Assembly (NCBI GenBank): GCA_014729315.1
Contig: WJKD01000608.1
Coordinates: forward strand, 1 to 6,142
Source: Promethearchaeota archaeon
Lineage (GTDB): Archaea; Asgardarchaeota; Lokiarchaeia; Sigynarchaeales; SOKP01
DNA: 6,142 bases
Direction: 5' to 3'
Below are positions 1 to 5,319 of the stretch, one piece after another. Under the pieces are notes generated by a model, which was not told where the DNA came from, did no database searches, and worked only from the letters and a program-made list of their open reading frames with translations. Within the stretch, counting starts at the first letter, position 1. The number at the start of each line of letters is the position of its first letter. A program made the position numbers and the translations under genes.

Positions 1-27
1 ATTTATTACCCTTTATGAGTTTAAATT

Positions 28-46
28 TGAAGAAAAGTAAAAAAAA
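28..46 (-). terminator. T-tract terminator after the TFB gene
   Basis: On the minus strand, the TFB stop codon (TAA, 49-51) is followed within three bases by eight consecutive T (46 to 39) and then a second pyrimidine-rich stretch. Archaeal RNA polymerase terminates at T-rich tracts without needing a hairpin, so this is a likely end of the TFB transcript. No stem-loop is visible. Confidence 0.5.
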
Positions 47-48
47 TC

Positions 49-969
49 TTACATTTTTCTCTTTATGTCTTTAACTCTAGATCTTAGAGTTACTTCGGTT
101 ATCTTAGCGACTTCTGAGACTTCTGCTTGCGTCTTTCGATCGCTGGTATTTCTGGCTGCCATATAAATTACAGAGGCTGCGAATCCTTTAGGATCCTTTC
201 CCGTTCTTCTTAACCCGTTTTTAGTTGCCCTTTGGAGCATGTTTATTGCTTTTTGCTGCGTTTTCATATTTAACGACAAATCGTTCCCAAAACGAAACAC
301 TAACTGCTCGGCTGTGATTGGTTTATACTTCAAACCTAATTTTGGGAGTACTTCTTTAACGATTAATCCTAAAGAACGATGGACCGTTCTCCTGGGCGTC
401 ATAGCAACATCACAGACCTCTTCCAGCAATCGTGGAAATTCGTGTATTCTTATTGCAGCGTAAAGAGAGGCTGCAACGAAACCATCAATCGAGCGCCCCA
501 TTGTAAGCTTTTTCTCGGCGACAACGGTATATATTCTCCAAGCAGTTTCTTTAATATGCTCTGGAATATTCATTTTGGAAGCAAGCATGTTTAACTTTGG
601 TTTTGCTTCCCAGAAGTTCCGTTCAATACTAGAAATCAATGATTTTTGAATTTTAGATAACCTTGAAAATAAAGTTTTACCTTTAGCGTTAATCGCCTGA
701 CCTTTTGAATCTTTTCTTGCGTTGGTAATTAAGGTTCTCGGACCAAATTCTCTCCAACGAGTTTCCGTTCTTTTTCTATTTTCTATTTCTTGTGCAGTGA
801 AAGCTCTTCTTTCTTGACTTACGATATCTCTGCCGATAACCAATCCACAATTTATACAAACTTGATTTCCGTCCTTCGACTCAATACAAGGGTTACTGCA
901 GCATTTCTCAGCATTCTTCTGATGATCATTTCTATATCTGGATAACCGATCTTTACAATTCTTATCCAT
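49..969 (-). CDS. tfb: Transcription initiation factor TFB (TFIIB family), divergent paralogue
   Basis: TFB bridges TBP bound at the TATA box and RNA polymerase, and recognises the BRE in archaeal promoters. The 306 residues follow the family order: an N-terminal zinc ribbon (about residues 23-45, with VCINCGLVI at the second knuckle), a linker/B-reader region (about 75-108), and two cyclin folds (about 112-206 and 207-303). Cyclin fold 1 carries the familiar ERN, ...KLTMGRSIDGFVAASLYAA and PRLLEEV stretches. Fold 2 repeats the pattern with KDPKGFAASVIYMAAR. Length is normal for the family. Oddities: the first zinc knuckle is CxxxC (C24, C28) or C23-C28 rather than CxxC. Only nine residues separate it from C38/C41, against roughly fifteen usually. 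The usual HD-x-GL-x-T segment of the linker is not recognisable. The ATG at 969 is preceded by AGGTG (984 to 980). The gene stands alone. It is probably one of several TFBs with a specialised promoter set; that last point is inference. Confidence 0.93.
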   Translation of the reverse strand: MDKNCKDRLSRYRNDHQKNAEKCCSNPCIESKDGNQVCINCGLVIGRDIVSQERRAFTAQEIENRKRTETRWREFGPRTLITNARKDSKGQAINAKGKTLFSRLSKIQKSLISSIERNFWEAKPKLNMLASKMNIPEHIKETAWRIYTVVAEKKLTMGRSIDGFVAASLYAAIRIHEFPRLLEEVCDVAMTPRRTVHRSLGLIVKEVLPKLGLKYKPITAEQLVFRFGNDLSLNMKTQQKAINMLQRATKNGLRRTGKDPKGFAASVIYMAARNTSDRKTQAEVSEVAKITEVTLRSRVKDIKRKM

Positions 970-1364
970 TTTCTCATTACACCTTTTTTTGTAAATTTTA
1001 ACTTAAATAAATAACATGGAAAGATAACAATTGAGAAATCCTTATCTACATTTTTAAATAATTATAAATCCCCGAATCGTAAAATAATACCTCTATGATA
1101 TGGATATCAATAAGAAATTAATAAATAACCATTCGGAGGGAAGTTAATCTTTCAATAAAGTATATGTTGGATTAACAATTGTTAGGATAATAATGAAAAT
1201 TCAACTATTTATGTTTTTGCATTTTATTTCTGTTGTATTAAAATAAACCAAACTCCACGTTACTTTTCATACAGTAATGAAATACTCTTTATTAATCTTT
1301 GAGTAAATATTGATAAATTTTTAGAAATTTTAATGAATTTTTATTCCCGAAATTTAGAATACTT
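970..1364. other. Intergenic region between the TFB and coiled-coil genes
   Basis: This 395-base, very AT-rich stretch lies upstream of the TFB gene and downstream of the coiled-coil gene, both on the minus strand. The TFB-proximal part should hold the TFB promoter. The rest has no recognisable gene. Two tiny plus-strand frames exist: 1100-1147 (15 residues) and 1193-1246 (17 residues, hydrophobic). The second is preceded by AGGAT about five bases before its ATG, but neither is long enough to call. An isolated GGAGGG at 1135-1140 has no start codon at a usable distance. Confidence 0.5.
1050..1075 (-). promoter_or_regulatory. Candidate TATA element for the TFB gene
   Basis: On the minus strand, a GGGGATTTATAAT stretch runs into ATTATTTAAAAATG. 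It resembles an archaeal TATA box with a purine-rich BRE-like flank. It lies 80-105 bases upstream of the TFB ATG, so the leader would be fairly long. In DNA this AT-rich the match is weak evidence, and another TATA-like stretch sits nearer the gene at about 1001-1014. Confidence 0.25.
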
Positions 1365-2168
1365 TTAAATTTCATGACCACACTTTTTGCATACTCGAAT
1401 TTTAGCATACATAGGCATATTTCCGATATATGTTAACGCTTTAGATTTATCTTCTATTGTTTTTATATCTTTTCCCACGACACCGCATTTGGGACAAACT
1501 AGCCGATCTTTACTAATTTCCTCCATTTCAGAAGGTTTAAACTCGCTTAATTCAAATTTCAAGCTATCTATTTGTTCTTTTTGTAATTCTATTAGTTCTC
1601 TTCCCTTCAAAGTCTCATCTTTTATCTCTTGCATGATAATTTCATTATCAGAAATCTTCTGATTCAAATCTCCAATTTGTTTAGAAAATTCAATTGCCTC
1701 ATCTTTATAATTACTAATTTCTTTATCTTTTAGAGAGATTTGGGTTTCTAAAGTCTCTAAATTGGCTTCCAATTCCTCTATTTTTTGGTCTTTAGCGGTC
1801 GCTTCCTCACTTATTTTGTCCACTTTGAGTTCTAATTCCTCAATTTTTTGGTCTTTAGCGGTTGCTTCCTCGTTTAATTTATCGACTATGAGTTCTAATT
1901 CCTCTATTTTCTTGTCCTTACTGGAAATAATATCTTCAAGTTTATTTTTTTTGGTTTCTAATAATTCAATTTTTTTTTTAGAATTTTCTAATTCGAGAGT
2001 ATAATAGTCTTTTTCTTTATTATATAGCTTGGCAAGATATTCTAATTCTGCTTCCTTGACTTTCAAGTTTTTTTCCAGATCTTCTGCTTTCTCTTCGAAT
2101 TTTTGGGCTTTCTTTGCGAAGGCTTTCATTATTTTTTCGTTAAAATCATCAAGTTCAAACTTTTCCAT
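1365..2168 (-). CDS. Coiled-coil protein with 21-residue repeats and C-terminal zinc ribbon
   Basis: I do not recognise the family. Of 267 residues, about 15-205 are rich in E, K, L and I in heptad order and should form a long coiled coil. Within it, a 21-residue (three-heptad) unit starting KDKKIEE/KDQKIEE recurs at residues 84, 105 and 126, with a degenerate copy at 147. The C-terminus has two zinc-binding knuckles, CPKCG (C225, C228) and CKKCG (C260, C263), separated by 31 residues that include hydrophobic strands, so it probably folds as a zinc ribbon. There is no signal peptide or membrane segment, so the protein is likely cytoplasmic. The start at 2168 is supported by AGGGG (2181 to 2177), eight bases upstream. 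The rod-plus-zinc-ribbon layout suggests a scaffold or tether that places a nucleic-acid- or protein-binding tip at the end of a rod; this is inference. The coiled coil will give spurious similarity to myosin- or SMC-like proteins. Confidence 0.85.
   Translation of the reverse strand: MEKFELDDFNEKIMKAFAKKAQKFEEKAEDLEKNLKVKEAELEYLAKLYNKEKDYYTLELENSKKKIELLETKKNKLEDIISSKDKKIEELELIVDKLNEEATAKDQKIEELELKVDKISEEATAKDQKIEELEANLETLETQISLKDKEISNYKDEAIEFSKQIGDLNQKISDNEIIMQEIKDETLKGRELIELQKEQIDSLKFELSEFKPSEMEEISKDRLVCPKCGVVGKDIKTIEDKSKALTYIGNMPMYAKIRVCKKCGHEI
1771..1919 (-). repeat. 63-bp tandem repeat inside the coiled-coil gene
   Basis: Direct units begin at 1771, 1834 and 1897 on the plus strand, exactly 63 bases apart. 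The first 38 bases of the units at 1771 and 1834 differ at only two positions. The third copy is clearly related but more diverged and fades after about 1919. Each unit encodes 21 residues, so copy-number change keeps both the reading frame and the heptad register. The near identity at the DNA level points to a fairly recent duplication. Confidence 0.88.
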
Positions 2169-2438
2169 TATTAAATCCCCTAAAACAAATACATAACTCT
2201 TAAATTTTTAAATAAAAGGTTTCAGACTCGCTTATTATGGAATCGATAATATACTACTATGAAAAAAGATGTTCTATTTATTCTTTTATATCATTTTTTT
2301 TTACTAGCTAATAGTACGAAATAATCTAAGAATTGAATTTGAGGAGAAAAAGGGAAATTCTAGGGATTTTATGGATGCAGAAAAAGATATTAATCCATAT
2401 TTTGGAATCCAAATAATTATTAGGCAAGTAAACCTTCA
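2169..2438. other. Intergenic region with short unassigned plus-strand frames
   Basis: This stretch of 270 bases lies between two minus-strand genes. Beyond the coiled-coil promoter I see no definite gene. On the plus strand, a frame is open from 2308 to 2442 (44 residues). Inside it an ATG at 2371 is preceded by AGGGAT, which would give a 23-residue peptide overlapping the end of the glycosyltransferase gene. A second frame at 2259-2324 encodes 21 mostly hydrophobic residues with no ribosome binding site. All could be chance or remnants. Confidence 0.4.
2177..2220 (-). promoter_or_regulatory. Candidate promoter and ribosome binding site of the coiled-coil gene
   Basis: On the minus strand, a TTTTATTTAAAAATTT stretch (about 2217 to 2202) looks like an archaeal TATA box with GAAACC just upstream as a possible BRE. 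Initiation about 25 bases downstream would give a short leader containing AGGGG (2181 to 2177), eight bases before the ATG. The Shine-Dalgarno part is convincing; the TATA part is plausible only. Confidence 0.4.
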
Positions 2439-3866
2439 CTAAAATTCTTGAATTATAATCAAGCGCTTATAAATTTCTAAATATCTTTTAAACAATCCAA
2501 ACCAACCAAATTCTTTTCTAACCTTGTCCGCGTAAGAATAATCTATTGTATCGTAAGAAACATCGTTTATATAGGAGAGAATCGCGGTCTTTATTCTATT
2601 TATAAATTCTGGAATTTCCGATTGAATTGGTTGATCAATAGTTTTCATTTTAGGAAGAGAAATGAATTTAATGTTTTTGCTAGGTCCGCATTTATTAACT
2701 AAGGTTTCTTGAATTCCTGGAATATCAGTCATGATAGCTTTACAACCACAAGCTAAAGATTCGAGTAACACTTTTGGAAAGCCATCGTAAAAACTGGGTA
2801 GAATAAATAACTCGGAGCTTCGAAAAATGCTCGCTAATTGCTCTTGGTCTATTTGTCCAAGTGCTTTTATCCTATTTTTTAGAGTAGACGCCATTTTGAT
2901 TATTTTTTCTTTTTCTTCACCTTTTCCCGACCCAATAAGAAGGAGTTCGTAATCATGATTAGTCATCTCACAAACTTCTTTAAAGGCTTCAATAAGTTGA
3001 GGGACGCCTTTAGAATTACTTAATTTACCTGCATAGACAATTCGTTTCTTGTTTTTAACTGGTCTTTTTTGTTTTTTCTTTATCTTATTTTCGTCTGCTT
3101 CTTGAGGGTAAAATATTTCAGTATTAATTGCTTGACCAACAAAATAAAATTGAGAACTCTTCTCTAGCGATTCGTTAAATTGGTATAGGTTTTTTATTCT
3201 ATTTTTTTGATTCTCATTAATTACTGCTATAGCGTCGAGTAAACGGATAGGATTGACGATATATTCTTTTAAATGCGGTGCCAAATAAATTTGTCTAAGT
3301 GCTGTATTATGACAAGTTGCCAAAATAGGAAGATTTTGAAAGAATACTCTACTTAGAGCTGTAACTAACCAGAGGTGATGAGAATGTACTACATTAGGGC
3401 GGAATATCTTATTCGCAATTATAAATTTCTTTTTAAAACCTTCTAAGTATTGTTCTGCCATTTTTAAGCTAAAGTCTGAAAATCTTGTGGAGTGGTAAGG
3501 CATTTGATCCGACATTCCCGCAATATAAAAAGGAATATCTACTTTTTCTCCTTCTTTATCAGACTTAAAAATAACAGGGAGAGTGCGTTTCTTATTAATT
3601 AATCCTTTTAACGGATCTTCTTTGCCCCCAGGATGTCCATAGATTACAAATTGTTCTAAGCCCGCTTTCTCTGTTTGTTTGATCAGATTAATCAGATTGA
3701 TACCAGAACCTGTAAAATATGGTCTCTGACATATTACTCTGAGGATTCTGGGTTGATCATCACTTTTATTAGGAGATTTATAATCTTTTTGATGTCTATA
3801 ATTTTTTAACTGTTTTAATAAATTTTTTTGGTTTTGCGGAAAAATATTACCATCTCGATAAGTAAA
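2439..3866 (-). CDS. GT4-type (GT-B fold) glycosyltransferase, start codon unresolved
   Basis: Glycosyltransferases of this kind move a sugar from a nucleotide-sugar to an acceptor such as a lipid, glycan or protein at the inner membrane face. Counting from the first in-frame ATG (3515; 358 residues), the product has VVHSHHLWL (42-50), typical of the N-terminal Rossmann domain. It also has KRIVYAGKLSNSKGVPQLIEAF (157-178) opening the donor-binding domain, LLLIGSGKG (191-199), and FYDGFPKVLLESLACG (242-257). That last stretch is the family's EX7E motif with Asp (D244) in place of the first Glu and E252 retained. The domain does not begin at 3515. The same frame stays open to 3866 and encodes the expected first Rossmann strand and loop, RILRVICQRPYFTGSG, then EQFVIYGHPGG, about 35-80 residues into the extension. 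No ATG, GTG or TTG occurs in that extension, and an in-frame TGA (3869-3867) blocks it. The gene is either damaged or uses an unusual start. It ends with TAG. Acceptor and sugar cannot be inferred. Confidence 0.85.
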   Translation of the reverse strand, partial: FTYRDGNIFPQNQKNLLKQLKNYRHQKDYKSPNKSDDQPRILRVICQRPYFTGSGINLINLIKQTEKAGLEQFVIYGHPGGKEDPLKGLINKKRTLPVIFKSDKEGEKVDIPFYIAGMSDQMPYHSTRFSDFSLKMAEQYLEGFKKKFIIANKIFRPNVVHSHHLWLVTALSRVFFQNLPILATCHNTALRQIYLAPHLKEYIVNPIRLLDAIAVINENQKNRIKNLYQFNESLEKSSQFYFVGQAINTEIFYPQEADENKIKKKQKRPVKNKKRIVYAGKLSNSKGVPQLIEAFKEVCEMTNHDYELLLIGSGKGEEKEKIIKMASTLKNRIKALGQIDQEQLASIFRSSELFILPSFYDGFPKVLLESLACGCKAIMTDIPGIQETLVNKCGPSKNIKFISLPKMKTIDQPIQSEIPEFINRIKTAILSYINDVSYDTIDYSYADKVRKEFGWFGLFKRYLEIYKRLIIIQEF

Positions 3867-3887
3867 TCAAATCAATAATGAGTACAT
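3823..3887 (-). other. Probable original 5' end of the glycosyltransferase gene, interrupted by TGA
   Basis: An ATG at 3887-3885 lies in the glycosyltransferase frame, five codons before the in-frame TGA at 3869-3867. It has AGGAAG (3901 to 3896) eight bases upstream, a proper Shine-Dalgarno spacing. A single C-to-T change (CGA to TGA) would explain the break. The alternative is an ATG at 3853-3851 in another frame, which reads into a run of seven A (3829 to 3823). One extra A there would join it to the glycosyltransferase frame. Either a point mutation, a one-base indel or a sequence error fits. Confidence 0.5.
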
Positions 3888-3895
3888 TAGATTTT

Positions 3896-3901
3896 CTTCC
3901 T
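3896..3901 (-). promoter_or_regulatory. Shine-Dalgarno motif for the upstream glycosyltransferase ATG
   Basis: AGGAAG on the minus strand sits eight bases before the ATG at 3887. No comparable motif precedes the ATG at 3853, and none is needed to explain the internal ATG at 3515. It favours 3887 as the ancestral start. Confidence 0.4.
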
Positions 3902-4019
3902 AAAAATATTTACAGATTAAGATTTATGGGAATTTTTATGAAAAATTTATCTCAATACAAGTCCAAATTAAAAGTAGAAAAATTCATTTAATTTAATAAG
4001 AATTCTACGGATAATTACC

Positions 4020-4125
4020 ATGAAGCAATCAACTGTGAAGAAGCTAGCGGTTTTAGAAACCAAGGCTATTTAGTGAGAAACTCAACCTCTTCGGAGGTAA
4101 AAGGCATTTTCAGAATAGTCAAGAG
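4020..4125 (+). ncRNA. Structured RNA-like element with two hairpins (candidate omegaRNA / IS605 right-end relic)
   Basis: Two stem-loops follow one another. The first pairs TAGC (4045-4048) with GCTA (4065-4068) and GGTTT (4049-4053) with AAACC (4057-4061), with a three-base loop and a three-base bulge. The second pairs ACCTC (4085-4089) with GAGGT (4094-4098) around TTCG, giving the very stable cUUCGg tetraloop. By eye the stretch is richer in G and C than the surrounding intergenic DNA. A short frame (ATG 4020, stop TAG 4071-4073) ends just before the second hairpin. TCAA occurs at 4119-4122. The right ends of IS200/IS605-type elements have a similar plan: tnpB tail, hairpin, then a TCAA-like cleavage site. 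No TnpB core survives here, so the assignment is inference. It could equally be an unrelated small RNA or leader. Confidence 0.3.
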
Positions 4126-4218
4126 ATGTTCTGATTCGAAAAAACCGAATAACCGCGTATTTAGATATTCCATGAATCATTTATAAGACTCATCAGTCTG
4201 AATGCAGTAATTTGTCTA

Positions 4219-4232
4219 AGTTTTTATATTGC
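4219..4232 (+). promoter_or_regulatory. Candidate TATA element for the membrane-protein gene
   Basis: AGTTTTTATATTGC resembles an archaeal TATA box. It lies about 70 bases before the ATG at 4299, so initiation near 4250 would leave a leader of about 50 bases. Other AT-rich stretches nearer the gene could serve instead. Confidence 0.3.
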
Positions 4233-4298
4233 TTTTTATTTTGAATAATTATTAATCATAGTACTATTAAAAAACTTAACCATGAGCAGTGAAATTTT

Positions 4299-5132
4299 AT
4301 GGAAAAAAGATTTGTAATACCTACCCTCGCAGCAATCTTTCTTACTATCGTGGTATTGATTCTCGGATTTCTTCCTTTACTTTTAAATGTTGACGCAGTC
4401 GATTTAATTCCAATTATACCGGGTGGTGTCTTAACTGATGTAATAATATCTACAATGATACCGTTTATTTTCATGATAGCGATGATATTTCTCGGTCCTT
4501 ACCTTGCGATTTTATTTGTAAAAATGCATAATCTCATCAAATTGAAGAAATACGATTATTTTATTATTACTTTAGAAAAAAAGCTTCCAGGAAAAAGAAT
4601 TCTAATCCGGACGATATTTCCGGGTTTATTAGCAGTGAATATAGCAATTTATATCACTCTTTATGGTGATTTTAATTACTTATTTCATTATCAAGGAGCG
4701 GATCCTCGACTTGTTCCTGTAGTAATCGAATATGCGTCTATAATTGTGGGAATTCCTATTGCAGCTATTGTAGTCCTACCAATTTGGATGCTACAATCTT
4801 CGGGTTTAATGTGCTTTAGAAAAACAGATTTATACAATCGACCAATTACTCCTGATATCGAAGGTGTTGGACATTTCTACACTAATCTACTTAAGGGATA
4901 TGTAGGAATCTCGACAATTATTTCTTACAGCTTGATATTATATCAATATTTAACTACAACGAGAAATACTGCTATTTTAGTTGTGTTTGTCGATCCAATA
5001 GTCATAATCTTCTTGTTTATGCCAATATCGTTAATTCTTGAAATCTTAGCTAATAAGCTTAATAAAAGATTATATAAGAAATATCAAAAAATAGGAATCG
5101 ACCCCGAACCAAAACAAATTAAGATAGAATAA
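4299..5132 (+). CDS. Multi-pass membrane protein of unknown function, about six spans
   Basis: I do not recognise the family. The 277-residue product is strongly hydrophobic, with likely membrane segments at about residues 6-29, 47-75, 104-122, 138-163, 200-219 and 224-250. Basic loops (KLKKYDY and EKKLPGKR around 81-100; the tail from 253 with NKLNKRLYKKYQK) suggest that these loops and the C-terminus face the cytoplasm. That topology would put both termini inside. A larger polar stretch at about 170-198 (FRKTDLYNRPITPDIEG) is the only substantial loop. There is no nucleotide-binding, transporter-signature or catalytic motif that I can identify. The ATG at 4299 has only a weak GTGA motif (4290-4293) upstream. 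An out-of-frame ATG at 4282 opens just 11 codons. A T-tract follows the stop. It is transcribed away from the glycosyltransferase gene, and nothing in the neighbourhood reveals its role. Confidence 0.82.
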   Translation: MEKRFVIPTLAAIFLTIVVLILGFLPLLLNVDAVDLIPIIPGGVLTDVIISTMIPFIFMIAMIFLGPYLAILFVKMHNLIKLKKYDYFIITLEKKLPGKRILIRTIFPGLLAVNIAIYITLYGDFNYLFHYQGADPRLVPVVIEYASIIVGIPIAAIVVLPIWMLQSSGLMCFRKTDLYNRPITPDIEGVGHFYTNLLKGYVGISTIISYSLILYQYLTTTRNTAILVVFVDPIVIIFLFMPISLILEILANKLNKRLYKKYQKIGIDPEPKQIKIE

Positions 5133-5148
5133 ATCAACACCATTTACC

Positions 5149-5176
5149 TTCTTTTTTTTTCTTGAACATTTTTTCA
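5149..5176 (+). terminator. T-rich terminator after the membrane-protein gene
   Basis: About 16 bases after the TAA stop comes TTC followed by nine T, then a second run of six T about seven bases later. Consecutive T-tracts like these are typical archaeal intrinsic terminators. The signal separates the membrane-protein transcript from the aldehyde dehydrogenase gene downstream. Confidence 0.6.
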
Positions 5177-5227
5177 CCATTTTCTGTATTTAAATCGTGG
5201 AATAAAATATTCTATTTGGAATTTTAG

Positions 5228-5281
5228 TTTTTATAATGTGTAATTTTAAATTCATTCAATTGAAATAACTAGTAAATTATA
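5228..5281 (+). promoter_or_regulatory. Candidate promoter region for the aldehyde dehydrogenase gene
   Basis: Two TATA-like stretches occur: TTTTTATAAT at 5228-5237 and TAAATTATAC at 5272-5281. Initiation about 25 bases after the second would give a short leader that just includes the Shine-Dalgarno at 5308. Initiation after the first would give a leader of about 60 bases. Sequence alone does not decide between them. Confidence 0.3.
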
Positions 5282-5307
5282 CATTTTTAGCAGAAAATAA
5301 GAGATTT

Positions 5308-5313
5308 GGAGGG
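5308..5313 (+). promoter_or_regulatory. Strong Shine-Dalgarno for the aldehyde dehydrogenase
   Basis: GGAGGG followed by six A leads directly into the ATG at 5320. This is the best ribosome binding site in the window and fixes the start of the aldehyde dehydrogenase. Confidence 0.75.
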
Positions 5314-5319
5314 AAAAAA

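Larger units (their letters stand above)
3878..4186 (+). pseudogene. Short interrupted reading frame, possible gene remnant
   Basis: On the plus strand an ATG at 3878 opens a 37-residue frame (begins MSTLDFLPKNIYRL) ending at TAA 3989-3991. The same frame then stays open for another 64 codons to a TAA at 4184-4186. Together this would be a protein of about 100 residues broken by one stop. The second half contains EEASGFRNQGYLVRN, which loosely recalls the C-terminal tails of IS605-type TnpB proteins. I do not recognise a family with any certainty. The frame overlaps the disputed start of the glycosyltransferase gene on the other strand, and random open frames of this size do occur in such DNA. 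Confidence 0.2.
3888..4298. other. Divergent intergenic region between the glycosyltransferase and membrane-protein genes
   Basis: This 411-base region separates the minus-strand and plus-strand gene blocks, so it should hold promoters in both directions. It also contains the two-hairpin element at 4045-4098. Two weaker hairpins lie further right: ATTCG (4134-4138) with CGAAT (4146-4150), and AGACT (4186-4190) with AGTCT (4195-4199). The last 80 bases are AT-rich with TATA-like sequence. No intact gene is present. Confidence 0.5.

Noticed and set aside
239..594. Plus-strand open frames opposite the TFB gene (239-463, 379-594)
   Set aside because: TFB is unmistakable on the other strand across both cyclin folds, and these frames have no recognisable domain or ribosome binding site.
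1771..1919. Short tandem repeats as a CRISPR array
   Set aside because: The repeats are contiguous 63-base units with no spacers, inside a coding frame, and encode a coiled-coil heptad pattern.
1387..2004. Plus-strand open frames opposite the coiled-coil gene (1387-1662, 1762-2004)
   Set aside because: They are antisense shadows. The serine/leucine-rich repeats simply mirror the E/K/L codons and the 63-bp repeat of the real gene.
3867..3869. TGA in the glycosyltransferase frame read as selenocysteine
   Set aside because: Some archaea, including Asgard lineages, do use selenocysteine. A residue near the N-terminus of a GT4 enzyme has no redox role, however, and no SECIS-like structure was identified. 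Mutation, indel or error is simpler.
4120..4150. TTCGAA-containing stretch as a tRNA T-arm
   Set aside because: The flanking bases do not pair into a five-base T-stem, and no anticodon or acceptor stem can be drawn around it.
4256..4474. Minus-strand 72-codon open frame at the start of the membrane-protein gene
   Set aside because: It is antisense to a clearly hydrophobic plus-strand gene and has no features of its own.
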